A stretch of DNA of 53,627 nt from Desulfovibrionaceae bacterium (lineage in GTDB: Bacteria; Desulfobacterota; Desulfovibrionia; Desulfovibrionales; Desulfovibrionaceae). Below, one piece after another: positions 27,974 to 35,337 of the stretch (its first letter is position 1; each line of letters begins with the position of its first letter). A model generated the notes under the pieces. That model was not told the origin of the DNA, ran no database searches, and was given only the letters and a program-made list of their open reading frames with translations. The DNA lies in NCBI GenBank assembly GCA_015709205.1, contig JACCQO010000016.1, forward strand, positions 1-53,627, read 5' to 3'. The translations under genes and the position numbers were made by a program.

Positions 27974-28380
27974 GGCCGCCTCGCCGCCACGCTGACGTTG
28001 CGCACCCCGGCCAACCGGCAGCCGTCCAGCACGCGGATGACCAGGCCGGTGTTGGAGTCCTCGTCCGCGGCGATGACCACGGAGCCGTCCGGAAATTCGG
28101 CCAGGAACCGCTCCATGTAGGCGCGCACCGAGCGCACGTCGATGACCCGGCCCTCCACGTGCACCGTGCCCTTGGCGGTCACGGCCACGATGACGTTGGC
28201 CTTGTCCAGGGTCTGGGCCGTGTGCGCCTGGGGGCGGCGCACGTCCACCCCGGCCTCGCGCACGAAGCTGGTGGTCACGATGAAGAAGATCAGCAGGATG
28301 AAGACCATGTCGATGAGCGGGGTCATGTCCAGCCCCGAGGCGCGCGTGCGCCGCGCCCGGCCGGTGCGCAGGGAGTTCAT
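27970..28380 (-). CDS. exbD: ExbD biopolymer transport protein
   Basis: A 136-residue protein with one membrane helix and a periplasmic domain. The helix carries the essential proton-coupling Asp24 in DMTPLIDMVFILLIFFIV. The periplasmic part (about 50-136) ends VRNVSVAARRP. It forms the TonB motor with ExbB. Start and stop overlap both neighbours as ATGA. Confidence 0.95.
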   Translation of the reverse strand: MNSLRTGRARRTRASGLDMTPLIDMVFILLIFFIVTTSFVREAGVDVRRPQAHTAQTLDKANVIVAVTAKGTVHVEGRVIDVRSVRAYMERFLAEFPDGSVVIAADEDSNTGLVIRVLDGCRLAGVRNVSVAARRP

Positions 28381-29009
28381 GCGCCCTCCGTGGCGGCGGC
28401 GCGCCGGACCGTGGCCCTGCCGTTTGTTTCGCCGCCGGGCTCGACGTGCGTCTTGACGTCGGGCCCGGCGCCAGGCTCGGCGCAGGTCGCCGCGTCCGGT
28501 CCGCCCTCGCGCGCCAGCACGGCGCGTTCGGCGCGGGTGCGGAGCATGGCCGCGCGGCGGCGCAGGTGCGCGCCGATGACCAGCCCCGGCAGCGCGGCCA
28601 CGAGCCCGAACTGGGTGGTGATCAGCGCCTGGGAGATGCCCGCCGAGAGCGCGCGGGCGTTGCCCGTGCCGAACTGGCGGATGACGTCGAAGGTGGCGAT
28701 CATGCCCGTGACCGTGCCCAGGAGCCCGAGCAGTGGGCAGGCCGCGGCCAGGGTCAGGATGGTGCCCACGTGGCGCTCCACCCCGTCGGCCTGGCGCGCG
28801 AGCAGGCGGCGCATGGTCTCGGGCGCGCAGTTGCCCCCGGCGGCCAGGAGCCGCGCCAGGGTCGGCCCCAGGGTCCGGGACATGCGCCGCATCTCAAGGG
28901 ATTTCTTGACGATCAGCGTCCACATCCAGGCCGAGGCCGCGAGCAGCGGAACCATCACCGGCCCGCCGTCGGCCAGGTGTTCCAGGGTGTGGTGCAGCGC
29001 CTGCAGCAT
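28377..29009 (-). CDS. exbB: ExbB/TolQ/MotA-family proton channel (short ExbB2)
   Basis: A 210-residue motor subunit. Helix 1 is about residues 18-36 (VMVPLLAASAWMWTLIV). The conserved TolQ/ExbB core AACPLLGLLGTVTGMIATF and ALITTQFGLVAALPGLVIGA give helices 2 and 3. Sequence after about residue 170 is a low-complexity tail. The gene lies 212 bases after the long ExbB gene, with a 14-bp tandem repeat between them. Partner of ExbD and TonB in the TonB2-like unit. Confidence 0.92.
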   Translation of the reverse strand: MLQALHHTLEHLADGGPVMVPLLAASAWMWTLIVKKSLEMRRMSRTLGPTLARLLAAGGNCAPETMRRLLARQADGVERHVGTILTLAAACPLLGLLGTVTGMIATFDVIRQFGTGNARALSAGISQALITTQFGLVAALPGLVIGAHLRRRAAMLRTRAERAVLAREGGPDAATCAEPGAGPDVKTHVEPGGETNGRATVRRAAATEGA

Positions 29010-29029
29010 GGTTCGCTCCGTTCGTTCCC

Positions 29030-29085
29030 TTCCGGCGATCCTGTTCCGGTGGTCTTGTTTCGGCGGCCCCGTTCCGGCGGGCTTG
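29030..29085 (-). repeat. 14-bp tandem minisatellite, four units
   Basis: Four adjacent 14-base units (29030-29043, 29044-29057, 29058-29071, 29072-29085) of the form TTCCGGYGGTCTTG on the plus strand. They lie in the non-coding gap 29010-29221 between the two exbB-like genes. Unlike the repeats inside genes here, the unit is not a multiple of three. Confidence 0.8.
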
Positions 29086-29221
29086 CCCGTCGGTTCCTTG
29101 CCGTGGCCCTTGTCCGTTCGTTCTTGAAAAAGAGTTCCGCCGCTTTGTCCGCGCCGCGCGCCGCGCGGCGACGCGGCGCGGGTTCGGGCCGGGTGCGAGC
29201 CGGGCTTGCGTCCGGATCGGA

Positions 29222-30826
29222 TCAGACGGCCCGCGCGGCCCGGCTCCGCCGTGGGGCCGGGCTTTCCGCCGCGTCTGCCATCTCCGAGTCCCCCGCGCCC
29301 TGCAGGACCACGGCCAGGGCCGCGCCCTTTTCCTCCATGTCCGCCAGCAGCGTATCCACGCGGCGCTCCAGGAAGTGGTGCAGCACGAGCAGCGGCACGG
29401 CCACGGACAGGCCGAGCTGCGTGGTCACCAGGGCCTCGGAGATGCCGCCCGAGAGCATGCGCGGGTCGCCCGCGCCGAACACGGTGATGGCGTGGAAGGT
29501 GGTGATCATGCCCGTGACCGTGCCGAGCAGCCCGAGCAGCGGGGCCACGGCCGCGAGCACGGAGAGGGTCGGCAGGAACCGCTCCAGCCGGGGCAGTTCG
29601 CCGAGCAGGGCCTCCTGCAGCGCGCTTTCGGCCACGGCGGCGCGGCCGCGCATGGCCGCCAGGGCCCGCGCGGCCACGCGGCAGGCGGGCATGCGCGGCC
29701 GCTCTGCGCACAGCTCGCGGCAGGCCTCCAGCTCGCCCCCGCGCGCCAGGCTCCGGGCGCGCTCCATCACGGAACCGGAATCGGCGGAGAGCCGGAACAG
29801 GGCGATGGTGCGCTCGGCCGCCAGGAGCAGCCCGGCCAACCCGACCAGCAGGATGGGCCAGACGAGCACGCCGCCCGAGGCCAGCCATTCGGAAACGTCC
29901 TTGGACTGCGCCAGCCGCGCGAAGGCCGCGCCGTGGGACACGTCGATGGGCAGGCGAAGGGGCGCGGCACCGGTCGAACCGGCCGCACCGGTCGAACCGG
30001 CCGCACCGGTCGAACCGGTCGCACCGGCGTCCGTGGCGGCGAAGGCGGTCTCCAGGCCGCTGCGCAGCGCGCGCGGCGGCGCGACCGAGGCCGCCGCGGG
30101 CACGGACCCGCCCGCGGGCAGCAGGAAGCCCACTGCCCCGTCGGCCGCGCGCCAGTAGCCGGTGAAGGCTCCGGCCTGGAGCAGGTCCGCGTCCACGGTG
30201 CGGCCGTCGGGCGCGATCATCGGCCCGCGCGTGCGCAGCACGCGGCCGGACAGGGCCATTTCCTCGAAACAGGCGTCGGCCAGGGCCGCGACCGAGTCCG
30301 GGCCCGGGAAGGTCCGGCCGTCGAGCAGTTCGCCGAGCAGCGCGGAGAGCCGCGCCGCGCGCTCCGGGCCGCCCCCGGCCACGGCGCGCGCGCGGAGCAG
30401 GCCGTCGAGCCCCTTGGCCGAGGCGCGCACCGCGCCCTCCACGGTCTTGAGCTCCTCGCCCTGTTCGGCCAGCTCGGCGTTGAGGGCGTCCTCGCGCGCC
30501 AGAAGTTTCTGCAGCTCGTCCTGCAAGGCGGCCAAGCGCTGTTCGCCGCTCTTGGTCGTGGCCTTGAGCCGGGCCAGTTCGTCGCGCAGCCCGGCGCGTT
30601 CGGCGCGCACGGCCGCGTCCAGCCGCGCGGCCTCGGCGCGGCGTGCGGCGGCGGTCTCCAGGGCCTGGGCGGCGGCCGCGTTCCAGTCCGCGCCGCGCGC
30701 CGGAAGCGCGGCGGCGCAGATGAGCAGGCCCGCGACGCAGAGCCCGCGCAGAGCCGCCCAGCCGGACGAGGTGGACCGAACGGGCCGGCCGGGTCGGGCG
30801 GCGTGGGTGAAGAGGCGAGGGATCAT
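29222..30826 (-). CDS. Long ExbB/TolQ protein with periplasmic coiled coil (TtpC-like)
   Basis: A 534-residue protein. A signal peptide (about 28-45, ending ARGA) is followed by an Ala/Glu/Arg-rich coiled coil (about 48-150) and a further soluble region to about 320. The C-terminus is a TolQ/ExbB channel domain (about 325-510) with VLVWPILLVGLAGLLLAAE and AVAPLLGLLGTVTGMITTF. This is the layout of TtpC, the extra ExbB-like component of Vibrio TonB2 systems. An 18-bp repeat encoding G-A-A-G-S-T units interrupts the linker at 29967-30020. The start overlaps the DUF3450 stop as ATGA. Confidence 0.87.
   Translation of the reverse strand: MIPRLFTHAARPGRPVRSTSSGWAALRGLCVAGLLICAAALPARGADWNAAAAQALETAAARRAEAARLDAAVRAERAGLRDELARLKATTKSGEQRLAALQDELQKLLAREDALNAELAEQGEELKTVEGAVRASAKGLDGLLRARAVAGGGPERAARLSALLGELLDGRTFPGPDSVAALADACFEEMALSGRVLRTRGPMIAPDGRTVDADLLQAGAFTGYWRAADGAVGFLLPAGGSVPAAASVAPPRALRSGLETAFAATDAGATGSTGAAGSTGAAGSTGAAPLRLPIDVSHGAAFARLAQSKDVSEWLASGGVLVWPILLVGLAGLLLAAERTIALFRLSADSGSVMERARSLARGGELEACRELCAERPRMPACRVAARALAAMRGRAAVAESALQEALLGELPRLERFLPTLSVLAAVAPLLGLLGTVTGMITTFHAITVFGAGDPRMLSGGISEALVTTQLGLSVAVPLLVLHHFLERRVDTLLADMEEKGAALAVVLQGAGDSEMADAAESPAPRRSRAARAV
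29967..30020 (-). repeat. 18-bp in-frame minisatellite, three units
   Basis: Three nearly identical 18-base units (plus strand GCACCGGTCGAACCGGCC), each six codons, inside the TtpC-like gene. Copy number changes would keep the frame. Confidence 0.85.
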
Positions 30827-32052
30827 TGCGCCGCCCCCTTTGCCGTGGCGGTCGTCGCGGCGCTTGCCGCGCCGTTTCCGTGCGCACCGGAAGCGGCCGT
30901 GGTCGGGCCGGAGGGGGGCGGCCCGGCCGCGGCCTGCGGGCCGGTCGGCCCGGAATCGGTTGGCCCGGACTCGGTCACTCTGGACTCGGTCGGGCGGGAC
31001 TCGGTCAGTCCGGATATGGCCGGTCCGGATTCGATGGGCCCGGACTGGGGCGGGGCAGGCGCGTCCTCCGGCCCGGGGCCGGGCCCGGGCAGGGGAAATT
31101 CCAGGAAGTCGGCGGCGCGGCGGCGTTCGGCCATGTCGATGGCCTGGCGCAGGGTGCGCGCCAGGTCCGTCCCGGCGTCGCCGTCCAGCCGCCGCCAGGC
31201 CCGCGCGGCCGGATCCCAGCGCCCGGCCGCGCCGACCCCGGCGTCCGGGTCCGCGGCCAGATAGAAATAGCCCAACCGGCCCAGCCGGTAGGTGGCCACG
31301 CGCACCGTGGGGCCGGTGGCGGCATTCGCGGCGGCCGCGCCGCGCGCCTCTCCCGCAGAGGCCGCGCCGTCCGTTGGGATTGCGCCGTCCGTTGCGACTG
31401 CGCCGCCCTTGGCAGTGGCGGAGTTCAGGGGCAGTTCCACGGTTCCGGCCTCCACGCCGCGGCCGTAGTCGGCCTCCACCTGCAGGGCCTCCAGTACCCG
31501 GCGCAGCTTTTCGCCCAGCCCCAACCGGCAGTCGTCCAGCGACTCGCGCAGGAAGGCCAGCCGCGCGCGCCGCTCCTGGGCCAGGAAGGGCAGATCGGCG
31601 GCCACGAAGGCCTCCAGCCGCGCCAGGACGGCCTCCAGCAGGGGCTCCAGCTCCTGGCCCAGGCGCGCGGCCTCGGCCTTGCGGCGCTCCAGCTCGGCCA
31701 CGCGGCGTCGGCGTTCGGCCACGTAGCCCTCGTGCCTGCGCACCTGGAATTCCAGCCAGGCCTCGCGCGCCTTGAGCTCGCGCGCCTCGGCCTCCAGGCC
31801 GGGCTTTTCCTCGGCCCAGCGGTCGGCGCGCTCCTGGGCCTTGGCCACCTCGGCCACGGCCGCGCGCGTGGCGCGGTCCACCTCGGCGGCGTCCGGCGCG
31901 CCCGCCGCTTGCGCCCGGGCCGGGCCCGCGCAGGCCGGCGCGAGCAGCAACGCCAGGGCCAGGAACAGCGGCAGATATCGCGCACGGTGCCGCGCTGTCG
32001 GGTGGTTCGGGCGGGCCCCGGGGGCCGCGTGCGTCGGTCGGGTCGTCGGCAT
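30823..32052 (-). CDS. DUF3450-family periplasmic coiled-coil protein
   Basis: A 409-residue protein. A signal peptide (YLPLFLALALLLAPACAGPARAQA) is followed by a long helical coiled coil (about 50-180, many Glu/Arg/Ala heptads such as ELERRKAEAARLGQELEPLL) and a small C-terminal domain with VRVATYRLGRLGYFYLAADP, typical of DUF3450. The last 95 residues are a low-complexity Ser/Gly/Pro/Thr tail built on six 15-bp repeats. In Vibrio and Shewanella TonB2 operons a DUF3450 gene precedes ttpC, as here. It probably assembles with the TtpC-like protein in the periplasm. Confidence 0.85.
   Translation of the reverse strand: MPTTRPTHAAPGARPNHPTARHRARYLPLFLALALLLAPACAGPARAQAAGAPDAAEVDRATRAAVAEVAKAQERADRWAEEKPGLEAEARELKAREAWLEFQVRRHEGYVAERRRRVAELERRKAEAARLGQELEPLLEAVLARLEAFVAADLPFLAQERRARLAFLRESLDDCRLGLGEKLRRVLEALQVEADYGRGVEAGTVELPLNSATAKGGAVATDGAIPTDGAASAGEARGAAAANAATGPTVRVATYRLGRLGYFYLAADPDAGVGAAGRWDPAARAWRRLDGDAGTDLARTLRQAIDMAERRRAADFLEFPLPGPGPGPEDAPAPPQSGPIESGPAISGLTESRPTESRVTESGPTDSGPTGPQAAAGPPPSGPTTAASGAHGNGAASAATTATAKGAAQ
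30953..31042 (-). repeat. 15-bp in-frame minisatellite, six units
   Basis: Six 15-base units beginning GACTCGGTC or close variants (plus strand), coding S-G-P-T-E/D-type pentapeptides in the DUF3450 protein's tail. Confidence 0.8.
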
Positions 32053-32084
32053 GGCGTCTTCTCGTCTCCTCGTCTTCAGGTCCC

Positions 32085-32828
32085 TTAGTCCCGGGCCCGG
32101 CCCACGCAGCGCAGGGCGACCACGAAGAAGATCAGCCCGAGCGCGGCGAGCAGCACGTAGGAAAGGCCGTTGGGCGTCTCGCCGAAGGCCGCGGCGCGGA
32201 TGGCGTGGGCCGCGTGCGTGAGCGGCAGGAAGTGCAGGGGCACGCGCGCCCATTCCGGCAGCCGCTCCACCGGAAAGAACGTGCCGCCGAGAAAGGCCAT
32301 GGGCGTGATCACGAAGCTGGTCATCATGGCCTGGTCCGCGTGCGACTTGACGAGCATGGCCACGGCCACGGCCAGGGAGGCGAAGACAAAGGCGTTGAGC
32401 AGCGCGGCCAGCCAGAACAGGGGGCTGAGGAAGCGCAGGTGCACGCCGAAGGCCAACCCCATGACCAGGATCACGAGCATGGACAGACAGGCCCGGGTGA
32501 TCCCGGCGAGCACCTCCCCGGCCACGTAGTCCGCGCCGGTGATCGGCGCGATCTGGAACTCCTCGAAGATGCGCCAGTAGAAGCGGGCGATGTTGATCTC
32601 GCTGGCGATGGCCCAGGCCTGGGTCATGGACGTCATGGCGATGAGCCCGGGCACCAGGAATTCGGCGTAGGGCCTGCCCTGCACGGTGACGTCGCCCATG
32701 GCCGAGCCGAAGGCCACCATGTAGAGCAGCGGCGAGACGGCCATGGAGCCGAGCAGGCGCGGGAGCCGTTTCTTGAGCACCAGGAGCTCGCGGTAGTACA
32801 CGGCCCGGCTTCCGGACGTAAGCGGCAT
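32085..32828 (-). CDS. ABC-2 type export permease (NodJ/DrrB-like)
   Basis: A 247-residue inner-membrane permease with about six helices and the ABC2_membrane pattern: VYYRELLVLKKRLPRLLGS at the start, FLVPGLIAMTSMTQAW, and PMAFLGGTFFPVERLPEW near the C-terminus. Works with the ATPase encoded 27 bases upstream. It resembles NodJ and drug/polysaccharide exporters; substrate unknown. The next gene (DUF3450) follows after 32 bases, so it is operon-linked to the TonB2-like unit. Confidence 0.9.
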   Translation of the reverse strand: MPLTSGSRAVYYRELLVLKKRLPRLLGSMAVSPLLYMVAFGSAMGDVTVQGRPYAEFLVPGLIAMTSMTQAWAIASEINIARFYWRIFEEFQIAPITGADYVAGEVLAGITRACLSMLVILVMGLAFGVHLRFLSPLFWLAALLNAFVFASLAVAVAMLVKSHADQAMMTSFVITPMAFLGGTFFPVERLPEWARVPLHFLPLTHAAHAIRAAAFGETPNGLSYVLLAALGLIFFVVALRCVGRARD

Positions 32829-32855
32829 GTGCTTCTCCCTTCGTGTCCGTTCGAT

Positions 32856-33704
32856 TCAATTCGCCCGGGGGGCGATCTTCTTTCCGGTCATGTGCAGGAA
32901 ACAGTCCTCGAGGTTCACGCGGCGCAGGGTGAAGGACCCGTCGTGCCGGGCCGCGTGCGCCGCGGCCTCCTCGCGCGTGCGAAAGTGCAGGGTGTCGATG
33001 TGCCCGTTGCGCACGCTGTCCAGCGACCATTCGCCCAGGGCGTTCATCAGCGCGGCCGGGGTGTCCTGGGCCACGATGGCCCCCTCGTCCAGGAAGACCA
33101 CGCGGTCGGCCAGGAACTCGGCCTCCTCGATGTAGTGGGTGGTCAGGAACACGGTGGTGCCGTCGAGCTGGACCTGCTTGATCAGCGCCCAGGTGCGGCG
33201 GCGGATCTCCGCGTCCAGGCCCACGGTGGGCTCGTCCAGAAAAAGCACGCGCGGCGAGTGGATCAGCGCGCGGGCGATCATCAGCCGCCGCTTGAGCCCG
33301 CCGGAGAGCCCGCGCACGGCCATCTTCGCGCGGTCGGCCAGCTCGATGTACTCCAGGAGCTCGTCGATGCGCCGCCCGCGCGCCGGGGATTCCAGGCCGA
33401 AGAGCCGGGCGTGCACGTCAAGATTTTCGCGCACCGACAGCTCGTGGTCCAGGTTCATGGCCTGGGAGACCACGCCGCAGGCGCGCTTGGCCTCCACGGG
33501 CTCGACCGTGATGTCGTGGCCCGCCACGAACGCCGCGCCCGAGGTCATGCGCGTCAGGCCCGTGAGGATGCGGATGGTCGTGGTCTTGCCCGCGCCGTTG
33601 GGGCCCAGGTAGGCGAAGAGTTCGCCCGGCTCGACGCGCAGGTTGATCCCGCCCAGTGCGGTCTTGTTTTTGTAGCGCTTGGTCAGCGCCTCGATGCGGA
33701 TCAT
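32856..33704 (-). CDS. ABC-2 exporter ATPase (NodI/DrrA-like)
   Basis: A 282-residue ATPase with Walker A GPNGAGKTT, Q-loop VSQAMNLDHELSVREN, signature LSGGLKRRL and Walker B VLFLDEPTVGLD, then the switch His in LTTHYIEEAE. The extended C-terminal part (about 215-282) is typical of DrrA/NodI proteins. AGGAG precedes ATG 33704. It is the first gene of a leftward operon of about 12 genes reaching 21018, and lies roughly 420 bases from a candidate promoter in the shared AT-rich control region. Confidence 0.92.
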   Translation of the reverse strand: MIRIEALTKRYKNKTALGGINLRVEPGELFAYLGPNGAGKTTTIRILTGLTRMTSGAAFVAGHDITVEPVEAKRACGVVSQAMNLDHELSVRENLDVHARLFGLESPARGRRIDELLEYIELADRAKMAVRGLSGGLKRRLMIARALIHSPRVLFLDEPTVGLDAEIRRRTWALIKQVQLDGTTVFLTTHYIEEAEFLADRVVFLDEGAIVAQDTPAALMNALGEWSLDSVRNGHIDTLHFRTREEAAAHAARHDGSFTLRRVNLEDCFLHMTGKKIAPRAN

Positions 33705-34130
33705 GTGCTGTGCTCCTGGGTGCGGCGTCCCGGCCTGCGGGCCGGCGGTCCGGCCGGGTCGGGCGCGGCGCGGGACGGTGCGATCGCGCGCCCTGTGCTC
33801 GTGCGTCCTGCGGCTGTGCGTCCTTCAAGAATGTTTGCTCGGGCGCGCCGTGTTCGGGCGGCCTGCGCGCGGGCGTCGGCGCGCCGACATGCCCGTCGGG
33901 CGCGTTCCGCGATACCGGCAAGGCGGGGTCGGACCCCACCCGGTGGCTGCGCCGTGACCCGGGCCGCCCGGCCCGCTTTTCGTTTTCCTCGACTCGCCTG
34001 CCGCGTCCCGGGCCCGCTTCCCTGCGTCTTCTTCCGGCAAGAGCGGCAATCGTCCGGCGCGCCGGGGCGATCGCGCAAGCCGGGCCTCCCGGCGCGCAAA
34101 ATATCACCCGTGCGTGTCATTGTTTTTGAT

Positions 34131-34159
34131 TTAGTATTCAATTTCGGATTGATTAGCAA
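34131..34159 (-). promoter_or_regulatory. Candidate promoter of the leftward 12-gene operon
   Basis: Minus strand TTGCTA (34154-34159), 17 bases, TACTAA (34131-34136). A transcript starting near 34124 would have a leader of about 420 bases before the ABC-2 ATPase gene. Confidence 0.4.
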
Positions 34160-34172
34160 ATCTTTTTATACT
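34143..34172 (+). promoter_or_regulatory. Candidate promoter of the rightward btuF/cobN operon
   Basis: A good -10 box TATACT (34167-34172) with a poor -35 (TTCGGA, 34143-34148, spacer 18), which suggests activation or repression by a regulator. It overlaps the leftward promoter. Confidence 0.35.
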
Positions 34173-34221
34173 ATTGCTTCGTCTGCTTTTGCTGGAAAAG
34201 CGCGCAATAAGGTATGCTGAA

Positions 34222-35337
34222 ATGAAAACGATATGCATAGTGGACATAAGAATGAGTAGAATAGCACGATATAGGTATATTTGTGCTACGATATGCATAT
34301 CAATTTGTGCGATGTTGCCCGCAACGCCTGCCGCGCGCGCCGTCGACGTCGTTGTGGTGCCGGATGCGCTGGGTCGCGAGGTGCGGGTGCGCCGGCCAGC
34401 GCGCAGCGTGGTGGCGTTGAACAAGAATGCGGCCGAGATCATGCGCGTGCTCGGCGTGCAGGACCGCATCGTGGGCATCTCGCGCTGGCTGGACAAGACG
34501 CGCGCCTTTTGGCCGGAACTGGCCAACGCCGCCTACGTGGGCACGTTCAACGATCCGGACCTGGAGGCCGTGGCCGCGCTGAGGCCCGACCTGGTGCTGG
34601 CCTACGGGCACACGCCCGGGCCCGAGCTGGAGGCCAAGCTCACGCCCTTCGGCATCGACGTGCTGCGTCTGGACCTGCACAAGTATGCGGATTTTCATCG
34701 TGACGTGACCACGCTGGGCCGCGTGTTCGGCCGCGAGGCGGCCGCGCGGGAATTTCTGGACTGGGAGGCCGAGCGCGTGCGCGCGGTGGAGCGTTGCACC
34801 GCGGCGGATGCGCACCGGCCCACGGTGTACATGGAAAGCTACGGCGCATTCTTCGCCCTGGGGCCGGGCTCCAGCGGGCACGAGCGCTGTACCCTGGCCA
34901 ACGGAGCCAACCTGGGTGCGGAGCTTTCGGCCATGCGCGTGCTCGTGAGTCCGGAATGGGTCATGGCCCGCGATCCCGAGGTGGTGGTCAAGTCCGGCTC
35001 GTTCCCGGACACCTACGCCACGGGCTCCCCGGTTCCGCTGGAGGAGGCCCGCCGGGAGCTGTTGCGCCGCCCGGGGCTGCGCGAGACGCGCGCCGCCGGG
35101 ACCGGGCGCGTCTACGTGCTCAACGCGGACATCTACACCGGCCCGCGCACCGTGGTGGCCCTGGCCTATCTGGCCCGCTGGCTGCATCCGGCCACCTGCG
35201 CGGACATCGACCCGCGCGCTCTGCACGCCGAGTACATGGCCCGCTTCCAGCACATGCCCCTGCGCGACGGCTCGGCCACGCCGCCCGATGTGGCCGGCGA
35301 CGCCGGGACCGGCCCGAAGCCGGAGGTCGCGCCATGA
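34222..35337 (+). CDS. FecB/BtuF-like periplasmic binding protein
   Basis: A 371-residue class III substrate-binding protein. The signal peptide is unusually rich in Ile and Cys (YICATICISICAML, cleavage near AARA). The mature part has the FecB/BtuF layout: VVVVPDALGREVRVRRPARS, AAEIMRVLGVQDRIVGIS, then VGTFNDPDLEAVAALRPDLV and a second lobe after a long helix. It should deliver a metal chelate (corrinoid, heme or siderophore type) to the FecCD permease encoded next. ATG 34222 has AAGG nearby; ATG 34252 is possible. The first 90 bases use rare ATA, AGA and CGA codons unlike the rest. It overlaps the permease gene as ATGA. Confidence 0.87.
   Translation: MKTICIVDIRMSRIARYRYICATICISICAMLPATPAARAVDVVVVPDALGREVRVRRPARSVVALNKNAAEIMRVLGVQDRIVGISRWLDKTRAFWPELANAAYVGTFNDPDLEAVAALRPDLVLAYGHTPGPELEAKLTPFGIDVLRLDLHKYADFHRDVTTLGRVFGREAAAREFLDWEAERVRAVERCTAADAHRPTVYMESYGAFFALGPGSSGHERCTLANGANLGAELSAMRVLVSPEWVMARDPEVVVKSGSFPDTYATGSPVPLEEARRELLRRPGLRETRAAGTGRVYVLNADIYTGPRTVVALAYLARWLHPATCADIDPRALHAEYMARFQHMPLRDGSATPPDVAGDAGTGPKPEVAP
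34228..34299 (+). promoter_or_regulatory. Repeat and dyad signals within the signal-peptide codons
   Basis: ACGATATGCATA occurs at 34228-34239 and again exactly 60 bases on, at 34288-34299. Between them lies a perfect inverted repeat TAGCAC (34262-34267) / GTGCTA (34283-34288) with a 15-base AT-rich spacer. These could be regulator sites overlapping the coding start, or chance features of an AT-rich tract. Confidence 0.35.

Larger units (their letters stand above)
33705..34221. other. Divergent control region with AT-rich island
   Basis: 517 bases between the two large operons. From 33705 to about 34095 it is GC-rich, with no convincing reading frame. From about 34098 the base composition drops sharply to AT-rich. 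The AT-rich part holds candidate promoters for both directions and a dyad GATTGATTAGCAAATC (34148-34163). I looked for a cobalamin riboswitch (B12 box) and for a clear Fur box and found neither. Confidence 0.6.

Noticed and set aside
29010-29221. Extending the short ExbB upstream through the repeat region
   Set aside because: The frame is open but low-complexity with 14-bp repeats that would shift frame on copy change; ATG 29009 begins the family's usual N-terminus.
33705-34107. A gene in the leader of the leftward operon (GTG 34107)
   Set aside because: No ribosome site, Arg/Ala/Pro-rich composition, and the frame runs on as an overlap into the ATPase gene.
34130-34300. Classical Fur box in the control region
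   Set aside because: AT-rich dyads are present but none matches the 19-bp consensus well enough to name it.
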